A stretch of 64,000 nt of DNA from Cytophagales bacterium (GTDB lineage: Bacteria; Bacteroidota; Bacteroidia; Cytophagales; Cyclobacteriaceae), in the NCBI GenBank assembly GCA_022360015.1, contig JAKSDQ010000250.1, positions 1 through 64,000 of the forward strand. The letters run 5' to 3'. The notes under the pieces were generated by a model. The model was not told the DNA's origin. It saw nothing but the letters and a program-made list of their open reading frames with translations, and did no database searches. Positions 1 through 7,552 of the stretch are shown here, one piece after another. Position 1 is the first letter of the stretch; each line of letters begins with the position of its first letter. A program made the translations under genes and the position numbers.

Positions 1-283
1 AACTGTAATTGCGGAATTGCAACTCCTGAACAAACCGATCTCTTAGTTTTTCTTTTTTTTCATGATGATTAACTTTTAGTTTGTTCTAATAAGTTAATCA
101 ATTATCAACTCTACCGACCGCATGGGAGGTTTCGTTCAACACCAGAATATGATACACTTCATGCATCATATATTCTCTATACTATTTCACTTTCATCCAA
201 AATTAGCAAATTCTAAATATCTTTTAAAATTTTGACAAGCTAGGATATGAAACTGATACCTGAAACTTTTACAAGTTAGTTGC
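1..283. other. Non-coding left edge, nothing recognised
   Basis: AT-rich sequence with no convincing reading frame, hairpin or promoter pair. It may hold the downstream region of a gene outside the window. Confidence 0.4.
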
Positions 284-775
284 TTAGACCGACCCCGAAT
301 ACCTAAACACCTGGCTGATCAATGCTACCATCCTTTGCAAACCCTTAAAAATACGCAGATAATCCCCCACAATATGCTGCTTAAAAAATGCGTCGGGTTT
401 GCGTCGGTAGCCGGCTTTGAAGGAACTGGCATTCTGATCCTTCAAGCCGTTTAGCTCCTTATCAATTTCAATGCGCTTGCTATCCCTGGAGGCTATCATG
501 GCAAACCGGGAATTTTTGTCGTGCGGATAGCCCTTTTCTATCTCACTCGGTTCAACTGTAAAGTATTGCATCAAGGCTAGCATCTCCTTGAATAAATGCT
601 CCTTATCGTAATCCGGGATCTCCTCATATTTGAAGGCATCTAATGCCCTGGCATGGGTAAAGTCATTTTCGTTTAGGAGATCGATTTTGCGGAGAAAGAG
701 ATCACACCGCAAAACTCCGGACATACGCTTGATGATAAAAAAATCAGGGTTGTCGATTTTTTTGAGCATCTGCAT
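284..775 (-). CDS. Hypothetical protein, 163 aa
   Basis: An open frame of 163 codons on the minus strand. The product is charged and soluble-looking, without signal peptide or membrane segment. I do not recognise the family. The N-terminal part (MLKKIDNPDFFIIKRMSG) and the basic C-terminal half could belong to a longer protein whose end is lost. The neighbourhood (a decayed HEPN-like gene and a truncated ATPase within 1 kb to the right) is a debris zone, so this could itself be a remnant. A spurious frame cannot be excluded; the lysine-rich, aspartate-rich composition is reasonable for a real protein. Confidence 0.45.
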   Translation of the reverse strand: MQMLKKIDNPDFFIIKRMSGVLRCDLFLRKIDLLNENDFTHARALDAFKYEEIPDYDKEHLFKEMLALMQYFTVEPSEIEKGYPHDKNSRFAMIASRDSKRIEIDKELNGLKDQNASSFKAGYRRKPDAFFKQHIVGDYLRIFKGLQRMVALISQVFRYSGSV

Positions 776-914
776 GATCGCTAAGCAAATTATTTCTATA
801 CTAATAAATTTAGTAAATAGAAAAGCTTTTCCAGGTTTTGTTCGTCAGATGGACAGAAAAAACAGACAGAAGGTAGGCTCAGAACGATAGGAAGAACCAC
901 AGGTTGTTGATAGC

Positions 915-936
915 TGGCCTGTCGGGGGACAGGCCA
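915..936. other. GC-rich hairpin
   Basis: A perfect 9-bp stem, TGGCCTGTC pairing with GACAGGCCA around a GGGG loop. It is far more GC-rich than its surroundings. No T-run follows directly on either strand, so a simple intrinsic terminator is not clearly supported; it may be part of a dispersed repeat. Confidence 0.5.
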
Positions 937-969
937 GGGGATGAGGGTCTTTTGCCTTTTCACAATAAT

Positions 970-1310
970 TTATAAATACTTTTCAATCTTGGCAGACGCA
1001 TGCTTTAACAATATCTGAAACCATAAATCCACCAATACTTCTGAACTTATTGGATTTTGCAGATCGTAATGAATTCTCTTCTCTCTATTTCTAAATAAAA
1101 TGGGAATCTCGTTGTGGCTGATTTGTCCATAGGTAAATGGTTCAGCCCACCCTTTAATATAAGGTGCTCCACCTCTATTACAGAGGTCTCTTTACTACTA
1201 CGAGTTTATCCGCCAACCATAGGATAGACTAATTCCCAAGCATTAATTGCAAGAATGACGCAGACTTCATAAGGATAAGGAAATACTGGTTTATTATGGA
1301 CTTGACATAA
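970..1310 (-). pseudogene. Decayed HEPN/DUF3644-like gene remnant
   Basis: Read on the minus strand, two fragments in different frames look like pieces of one protein. The upstream piece (about 1215-1310) reads NKPVFPYPYEVCVILAINAW and then EL, resembling the AINAWELLLKA motif near the start of DUF3644 proteins, then meets a stop. The downstream piece (970 to about 1190) reads through KGWAEPFTYGQISHNEIPIL, then FRNREKRIHYDL, and ends at a stop at 970-972. R-N-x5-H fits the R-x4-6-H signature of HEPN ribonucleases. Frameshifts and stops between the pieces mean it cannot make an intact protein. Family assignment is by motif only and is tentative. Confidence 0.4.
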
Positions 1311-1393
1311 TTTTAGCTACTACACTCATTTATTCAAGGGAATATTTAATCATAAAGTCATTTGTAAAAATGTATATTTGGAATGTATAATGA

Positions 1394-1681
1394 ATGTTGA
1401 TGAAAAGAAGCAGATTACAAAAGTTGTATTCCTGGAAAAATAAATCATACAGGAAACCACTTATTATTAGCGGTGCCCGCCAGGTGGGAAAAACCTGGAT
1501 TATGCAGGAATTTGGTAAAACAGCCTTTGATAAGCTGGCTTATATCAATTTTGAAAGCTCAAAACGACTTCAAAACATGTTTGTTGACGACGTTAGTATT
1601 CCGAGAATTCTCACCGCATTACAGCTCGAAACAGGGGTAAAGATCGATAAGGACACGTTAATTGTTTTTGATGATATTTAA
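1394..1681 (+). pseudogene. Truncated AAA_14/DUF4143-type ATPase
   Basis: The first 95 residues of a bacterial P-loop ATPase of the AAA_14 plus DUF4143 family: basic N-terminus, Walker A GARQVGKTW at about residues 28-36, the YINFE strand, and a Walker B strand LIVFDDI where the frame ends in TAA. Family members usually run to about 380-430 aa, with DEIQ at Walker B followed by sensor motifs and the DUF4143 domain. Everything after Walker B is missing and I found no continuation in other frames up to 2050. This is therefore a 5' gene fragment and very unlikely to hydrolyse ATP. Confidence 0.75.
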
Positions 1682-1852
1682 GGGGTTATAAATTTTTAAG
1701 GAACTTTAATAACATTAGATAGGTCTTCGAAGGGACTATGCCAAGTATAATTATTACCTATTAGAAAGACAGACAGTTGTGCCTTGAAAATGAATATTTT
1801 GAGACCACTAATTACTTCAGCCGGATTATAAGCTATTTATCTAATCAAATCA

Positions 1853-1881
1853 AGAAGGGTTGCCCAATCGGCAACCCTTCT
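1853..1881. other. 12-bp perfect hairpin
   Basis: AGAAGGGTTGCC and GGCAACCCTTCT flank the 5-base loop CAATC. The stem is perfect. It lies between the ATPase fragment and the convergent PKD lipoprotein gene and could end transcripts from either side, although no long T-run follows. The rest of 1682-2053 holds nothing else I can identify. Confidence 0.55.
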
Positions 1882-2053
1882 GAACCAGTAAAAGTGAACT
1901 AAATTTAAAAACCTGAGAATAGTGTTAGATAAGCTGTTCAGATTTTAGTGCATTAACAATAAACGATTACGTTAACCCATTTGCAAATTTTGTATCAAAC
2001 TTTTACGGTTCTAAAAAATACTGTTAGCATGTTTTAACCACTTGGCTTGTGAT

Positions 2054-2413
2054 TCAATCCGGATTGACCACAATGGTGAGCGAATCAGTATACCCCACTT
2101 CTTTCACGCCATTGGAGACTATTAATGAAACCGCGAATTTACCTTCATTAGTAAAGGTATGAACCGGTTCTTTTTCAGTAGAGGGCATTGAACCATCACC
2201 AAAATCCCATAAGTAGCTGGTGCTATGAAGAGAGTAGTTGTAAAACTGTATGGGTTCATCCAAGAAGTAAATGTCGTCTTCATTACCCTGATGCACCTTA
2301 AAAAAGCTTCGCATGGCCAGTTCTTTTTCAAGATCATCATCACAAGCCTGATGCGTGCAAACAACTAAACCCAACCACAAAATTAAGCTATATTTAAATA
2401 CTCTATTTTTCAT
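2054..2413 (-). CDS. PKD-domain lipoprotein
   Basis: A 119-residue protein with a type II signal peptide (hydrophobic stretch ILWLGLVVCTHQAC, lipid-modified Cys near residue 24) and a single PKD fold. The diagnostic YLWDFGDG is followed by the HTFTNEGKFAVSLIVSNG strand pair. PKD domains on SusD-linked lipoproteins usually bind glycans or give an extended spacer at the cell surface. The gene lies 28 bp after susD in the same direction, so it is very probably the last gene of the susC-susD operon and a surface accessory lipoprotein. It is short for a substrate-binding SusE/F-type protein, which suggests a minimal one-domain version. Confidence 0.85.
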   Translation of the reverse strand: MKNRVFKYSLILWLGLVVCTHQACDDDLEKELAMRSFFKVHQGNEDDIYFLDEPIQFYNYSLHSTSYLWDFGDGSMPSTEKEPVHTFTNEGKFAVSLIVSNGVKEVGYTDSLTIVVNPD

Positions 2414-2441
2414 TTTTCTAATGTTAAGCGTTCATTAATGT

Positions 2442-4040
2442 TTAGAATCCATACCCCTCATTCTGGATCAGGCTACCACCGGATAAATCGATTTCTGCCT
2501 GTGGAATGGGACGTACCAGGTGAAATTCCCTGAGGGTATTGTGGAATTTGACATCTTTATTATAGGCCATCGCCCTTTCGATTAACTTTCCGGTTCTTTT
2601 TAAATCATTCCATCGTTCTGTTTCCCCGGCCAATTCCCGGGCACTTTCTTCTAAAATAAAATCGATAGATAATTGATTGACATTGATCTCCATGGCTGAT
2701 TTATGGGTTTCGGAAATGGCAGCCCGGCGACGAACGGTATTGATATATTCCAATGCTTTGGCTGTATTATTTGCCTTAAAATGGGCTTCGGCGCCAAGCA
2801 GATAAGTTCCGGCCAGCCGGAATACGTAAGTGTCACGGGTGCCGTCATTGTCGCCATAGGGCGTAAAATCGTCAAATTTCTTGAAAAAGGGATAGGCATT
2901 GTCATTGTATTCGTCCGGGTTTACCACAAGATAAGAAACGGCAGCTTTCTGATCATCGGTCCATGGCACTCTCGGATAATGGGTGATGGTATCGCCCGTG
3001 GAGACTTTTGTCCCGTCAACAATAGCAAAAAGGGTATAGTGAAATGACACTTCATTACGGGAGTCTTCCGCATCGAACTCATCAAACAGTGAAAAAAAAT
3101 AAGGTGTCGGGTTGGTAAATCCGGCCGGCCTGGAGTAAACAGAAGCCACCCTGGCATACCCATCCATGCCATCCAGCGAGTATTTGGCAATCTGGTGTTT
3201 GTTATTTCCTTTTCCATTGGCTGCTACCTGATCTGTATATTGAATGGAGAAAATTATTTCATCATTCATTTGATTGTCGCTGTTAAATACTTCTTCATAG
3301 GTATCGAGGAGCCGGTATTGATTGGATTGAATGACAAAATCGGCGAGTTCTGCAGCCCTAATAAAATCTGATGGGCTTCCATAAGAAAGATACCCTCTGG
3401 TAAGATACACCTTGCACAACAAGTGTTGGGCCATGCCTTTGGTTGCCCTTCCGAACTGATTTCTGCTCACCGGTAAAATCTCAATGGACTCCTTGAGGTC
3501 GTCAATGATTTGTTGATAAATGACCTGGTCACTTTCACGCACATAATCAACCTTATCGGTCCTTACTTCTTCCAGCACCAGCGGCACATCCCCGAATTGC
3601 TGGATCAATTTAAAATACATGAGCGCGCGAATGGTTTTTGCCTCCGCCGCACCACCACTTCTCACCTCCTCCGAAAGGTCAATATCGGAAGATCTGGAAA
3701 TCACCGTATTACAGTTTTGAATCACTTTATAATACGCCTCCCAGGCTATTTTAACCTGATTTTCCCGTACGGAGAGATTTTTGTACATGTTCAGGGGAAA
3801 AAATGAGGCAATAAAAATATCTGTTCCAAGAAAATCGGTAGGGTATGTTTTGTAGGCATCTCTTAGGTCCATATAAATGGAAGCAATGACCCGTTCAAAG
3901 CTATCTTCGTCAAGAAAGTAATTATTACTGTCGGTACCGGATAAGTTTTCTTCCTCCAGGAAGCTTTCGCATGAGAAAGCCGCACAAAGCAAGCATAATC
4001 CCATGAATATTTTAAAAATTTTTTTTGTTTTCATCATCAA
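2442..4040 (-). CDS. SusD/RagB family surface lipoprotein
   Basis: A 532-aa SusD/RagB family member. It starts with a lipoprotein signal (IFMGLCLLCAAFSC, then ESFLEEENLSG), followed by the helical TPR-like scaffold typical of SusD (AEAKTIRALMYFKLIQQFGD is the conserved region around residue 130) and the C-terminal RELAGETERWNDLKRTGKL and PIPQAEIDLSGG motifs. SusD proteins sit over the mouth of the partner SusC barrel and capture the nutrient. The gene starts 12 bp after susC and is followed by the PKD lipoprotein, so the three form one operon. No glycoside hydrolase lies nearby, so the substrate cannot be named. Length and ending are normal. Confidence 0.95.
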   Translation of the reverse strand: MMMKTKKIFKIFMGLCLLCAAFSCESFLEEENLSGTDSNNYFLDEDSFERVIASIYMDLRDAYKTYPTDFLGTDIFIASFFPLNMYKNLSVRENQVKIAWEAYYKVIQNCNTVISRSSDIDLSEEVRSGGAAEAKTIRALMYFKLIQQFGDVPLVLEEVRTDKVDYVRESDQVIYQQIIDDLKESIEILPVSRNQFGRATKGMAQHLLCKVYLTRGYLSYGSPSDFIRAAELADFVIQSNQYRLLDTYEEVFNSDNQMNDEIIFSIQYTDQVAANGKGNNKHQIAKYSLDGMDGYARVASVYSRPAGFTNPTPYFFSLFDEFDAEDSRNEVSFHYTLFAIVDGTKVSTGDTITHYPRVPWTDDQKAAVSYLVVNPDEYNDNAYPFFKKFDDFTPYGDNDGTRDTYVFRLAGTYLLGAEAHFKANNTAKALEYINTVRRRAAISETHKSAMEINVNQLSIDFILEESARELAGETERWNDLKRTGKLIERAMAYNKDVKFHNTLREFHLVRPIPQAEIDLSGGSLIQNEGYGF

Positions 4041-4052
4041 AGCTTTTAAGAA

Positions 4053-7000
4053 TCAAAATGTTACATCAACCCCTAACTGATAAGATCTTCTCATAAAACC
4101 ATAGCCCCAGGTATTCCTGTGTGCATTTTCGGGATCCCAGCCTTCATATTCGGTAATCACAAAAGGATTATCTGCGGTGGCATATACCCTGAATTTGCTC
4201 ATGCCCAGCTTTTCCAGCAATGATTTATGTAAATTGTAACCCAATGTAATGTACCCGATTTTTATAAAGTCAATGTCGGTTCTGTAATTGGTTAGGTTGT
4301 TAAAATCACCCCAGCCTGGTAAAGCATATTCGGCATTAGGGTTTTCCGGTGTCCAGTAATCGGCATTTAACCCGTTAAAGCGCGCCGGATAAGGTCCGTG
4401 AATCGCAGCGTCGAATACAAACTTATTATGAAATTCGCTACGGAGCATTTCTGTTTTTCTGGTATAGGCAAAAACCGACAAATCGAAATTCTTGTATTTG
4501 AACCTGTTTGTAATGCCACCATGCCACGCAGGGTCAGGAGATCCTAAAACCACGCGGTCATTGTCCACATCAATTTGTCCGTCCATATTCTGATCTACCA
4601 CTTTTACCTGTCCCGGATTCTGATTATACTCTTTGGCTTCTGCTGCTTCCGATTCCTGCCATATTCCAGCCATTTCGTAATCATAGTAAACGGATACCGG
4701 TTGCCCGATAAACCATCTGTTACCGATGTCATCTTCTCCGTCACCAAACAATTCGAGCAGTTTGTTGCGGTTTCGCGAATAGGTAACTGTCGCAGACCAG
4801 GTAAAATTCTGGGTTTGCACCGGATACACATTCAAGCTTAGTTCTACTCCTTTGTTTTCCACTTTCCCTATGTTCGACCGGGCGTACCGAAAACCAGAGA
4901 CTCTCGGTATTTGCCGATTTAAAATGACTCCTTCCACTTTTTTGTTATACATTTCAAAGCTACCGGAGATCCGGTTATTGAAAATACCGAAGTCGACCCC
5001 AAAGTTCACTTCCCTTCCAACCTCCCAGGTCAATTCACTGTTACTGATAGAAGCTATTTGTGACGTGGCAACTATCTCGTCACCAAAGGCAAAAACATTG
5101 TTATCGATCCTCGCCCCTGAACTGTAGGGAGAAACATTGTCATTGCCGGTTTCACCATAACTAATTCTTAGCTTAAAGTCAGACAGGAAAGGAAGGTTTT
5201 CTTTTACCACCTGTTCTTCACTGGCTCTCCAGGCAAAAGCCGCGGAGGGAAAAAAGTACCATTTATTGTCTTTTGCCAATTTTGATGAACCATCATAACG
5301 TCCGGAGGCAGTCAGTAAATATCTCCCTTTATAGTTGTATTGAATTCTGGTTGCATATGATGCCAAAGACTCCTGTCTGAATACAGATCTGATTTCCCGG
5401 TATTCCAGCCCGGTTCCTAAGTTATAAAATAAAGACCGGTCATCTTCAAAATTCCTGACCTGGGTTTTCCCTTCATCTTGCCTTCTGTACCACAGTGAAG
5501 CAATCAGGGTGGCAGATAAATTGTGATGTTCAGCAATTTGCGTATGATAATCAATCACATTATCAAAGGAATATTGTAAACGGTTAAAGGAATTATAGTA
5601 ACCCCTTGTCCTGTCTGCCTGCCCTCTTGAACTTTTTGTATCGCGTCCTCTGTACTCTCCGTATCTGCTGAACTCTGTTTCAGGAGCAAAACTTACCTTA
5701 TAACTTAAGCCTTTGAGCGGTGTTATTTGTAAATAAAGATTGCCAAAAGCCCTGGTCGCCCGTTTTTCCCGGGTTATATTTTCAGCTTCAAAAAGCGGAT
5801 TAGAGATTTGCTGCTCTCTTTCCATGGGCCAAAATTTTAATTCACCATTTTCATCATAGGGATTGGCAGTTGGCCTGAGACGGTAGGCACTTCTCATCGC
5901 TTCATAGCTATCCTCATCTCTTATTGTATAGGATGAATAGATTTTAAAGCCTATTTTAAAAAGGTCATTGAGTTTTTTATCTACACTAGCTCTCAGGTTA
6001 TATCTTTCGTATTTTTCATCTCCGACAATCCCTTCATCCGATGTGTAAGCCCCGCCAAAACTATAATTCATGCCGTTATCACCTCCTGAAAAAGATAAGG
6101 AGTGGTTAGTCTGAAAACCATAATCGTCCACCAGTAAATCCACCCAGTCAGTAAAATTCCTGGCGCGGATGTTTTCCAATTCATCGGGCCCGAAAATCAT
6201 ATCCATGGTCCAATCTTCACGGCTCGATCCCCTGGCGGCATCAAAGGCAAATTGTATAAATTCCTCACCGTTCATCATGTCAGGTAGATTGGTAGCCTCA
6301 CTTAAACTCGCAAACCCTTTGTATTCAATTTTTGCCCTCCCTGGCATCCCACTTTTGGTGGAAACAATCACTACGCCATTGGCACCCCTCGAGCCATAAA
6401 TGGCGGTGGCCGATGCGTCTTTCAATACATCGATCTTTTCAATATCAGCCGGGTTCAAATCATCTATGTTATCAACAAAAATTCCATCGACCACAAACAA
6501 GGGCTGAGGTGCCGCCTGATTTTCGTCGTCAAAGTTATAAACAGTATTCACCCCGCGGATTTGAATATCAACCCCTCCGCCCGGCTTATTGTTTGAGCGT
6601 ATGATATCAACTCCTGCCATCTTGCCCTGCATCACTGCCATTGCAGCGTAATTGGGTGTCTCTGCAATCATTTCAGCATCCATGGACTGAACAGCACCGG
6701 TTAAATCCGATTTTTTCGCAGTACCATACCCAATGACTACTACCTCTTCCAGGGAGGTAATGTCAGGCATCATTACCACATCGATTACGGACTTATTTCC
6801 TACCACAAGTTCTTCTGTTAGGTAACCCAGGAAACTAAATACTAAAATCGATTCCGAACCGGGCACTTCTATAACAAATCGTCCGTTTGAATCAGTAATG
6901 GTTCCAAAAGTTGTTTCCTTGATCATTACAGCCACTCCGGGAAGTCCCTCACCGAGTTCATCTTTTACAACACCTGTTATACGTATCGAATTTTCATCAC

Positions 7001-7133
7001 TTTGTGGGGGGGGGGGAATATCCTGACCCTGACCCTTCAGGGAAAAGAAAGTCATTAAAACTACTAAGCCTATCAAAAAGTACCCCCTCAGGATGAGTAG
7101 TTTTTCCTTGTTAAACCTGTAATTTTTTCTCAT
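4053..7133 (-). CDS. SusC/RagA TonB-dependent outer-membrane transporter
   Basis: A 1026-aa SusC/RagA family receptor. In order: a signal peptide (residues about 1-36), a proline run, a carboxypeptidase D regulatory-like domain (ITGVVKDELGEGLPGV onward), the TonB-box region (LEEVVVIGYGTAKKSDLTGA), the plug domain with the family hallmark IDVLKDASATAIYGSRGANG, and a large beta-barrel ending in LGVDVTF with a C-terminal aromatic. It imports a substrate captured by the downstream SusD using proton-motive force passed on by TonB. An 11-base C tract (read on this strand) encodes the prolines at about residues 40-43 and could slip. The leader upstream carries a terminator-like hairpin. It is transcribed divergently from a membrane sensor-regulator. 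Confidence 0.96.
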   Translation of the reverse strand: MRKNYRFNKEKLLILRGYFLIGLVVLMTFFSLKGQGQDIPPPPQSDENSIRITGVVKDELGEGLPGVAVMIKETTFGTITDSNGRFVIEVPGSESILVFSFLGYLTEELVVGNKSVIDVVMMPDITSLEEVVVIGYGTAKKSDLTGAVQSMDAEMIAETPNYAAMAVMQGKMAGVDIIRSNNKPGGGVDIQIRGVNTVYNFDDENQAAPQPLFVVDGIFVDNIDDLNPADIEKIDVLKDASATAIYGSRGANGVVIVSTKSGMPGRAKIEYKGFASLSEATNLPDMMNGEEFIQFAFDAARGSSREDWTMDMIFGPDELENIRARNFTDWVDLLVDDYGFQTNHSLSFSGGDNGMNYSFGGAYTSDEGIVGDEKYERYNLRASVDKKLNDLFKIGFKIYSSYTIRDEDSYEAMRSAYRLRPTANPYDENGELKFWPMEREQQISNPLFEAENITREKRATRAFGNLYLQITPLKGLSYKVSFAPETEFSRYGEYRGRDTKSSRGQADRTRGYYNSFNRLQYSFDNVIDYHTQIAEHHNLSATLIASLWYRRQDEGKTQVRNFEDDRSLFYNLGTGLEYREIRSVFRQESLASYATRIQYNYKGRYLLTASGRYDGSSKLAKDNKWYFFPSAAFAWRASEEQVVKENLPFLSDFKLRISYGETGNDNVSPYSSGARIDNNVFAFGDEIVATSQIASISNSELTWEVGREVNFGVDFGIFNNRISGSFEMYNKKVEGVILNRQIPRVSGFRYARSNIGKVENKGVELSLNVYPVQTQNFTWSATVTYSRNRNKLLELFGDGEDDIGNRWFIGQPVSVYYDYEMAGIWQESEAAEAKEYNQNPGQVKVVDQNMDGQIDVDNDRVVLGSPDPAWHGGITNRFKYKNFDLSVFAYTRKTEMLRSEFHNKFVFDAAIHGPYPARFNGLNADYWTPENPNAEYALPGWGDFNNLTNYRTDIDFIKIGYITLGYNLHKSLLEKLGMSKFRVYATADNPFVITEYEGWDPENAHRNTWGYGFMRRSYQLGVDVTF
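7006..7016. repeat. 11-base G homopolymer inside susC
   Basis: Eleven consecutive G on the plus strand (C on the coding strand) lie in the susC reading frame, just after the signal peptide. Gain or loss of one base would shift the frame about 40 codons into a 1026-codon gene. Such tracts are classic slipped-strand phase-variation sites; the present length is in frame (on). Confidence 0.8.
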
Positions 7134-7170
7134 AGTTTTGTATGTTAAAAGGTTAGAATTGAACCAGAAA

Positions 7171-7197
7171 AAAGGAGCGAAAACCGGTTGCTCCTTT
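7171..7197 (-). terminator. Terminator-like hairpin in the susC leader
   Basis: On the minus strand AAAGGAGC pairs with GCTCCTTT around an 11-base loop and runs into a stretch of T. It lies about 38-64 nt upstream of the susC start codon, inside the likely leader. It could attenuate susC or stop transcripts entering from the right. Confidence 0.6.
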
Positions 7198-7287
7198 GTT
7201 AAAATGATGTTCCATATGTGATTAATTTTAGGTGGATAATGGTATACCTGATCCTTACCGAAAGGGATATGAAATTAGACATCAAAC

Positions 7288-7295
7288 CAAACTTA
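7288..7295 (-). promoter_or_regulatory. Candidate -7 element for susC
   Basis: Read on the minus strand this is TAAGTTTG, an exact match to the Bacteroidota -7 consensus TANNTTTG, about 155 nt upstream of the susC start. The -33 element is only a T-rich stretch, not a clear TTTG. It is compatible with an activator-dependent promoter controlled by the divergent regulator. Confidence 0.4.
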
Positions 7296-7552
7296 AAAGG
7301 CGGCTATTAAAAAAAAGTTAATTTTTGATTAATATGGGTTTGAGATTTTATTTAATTTGCAATTAACTGCCATTTTTTAAAACTTATTTAAAAAAATGGC
7401 TTGAAAAAATACTTTATTCCCGATCCTATCATTTATATAAATTTTATGTTGGTTGCTTTCCGTTATGACTTGAAAACAAAGGTTTTTACAAAAATAAATT
7501 GCTGGCAGAGGCCATAAATACTGTAAGGAACAAGTTTCTATCCGATGTGAAA

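Noticed and set aside
630..890. 86-codon plus-strand frame opposite the 163-aa ORF
   Set aside because: Mostly antisense to the minus-strand frame, with a very basic random-looking composition.
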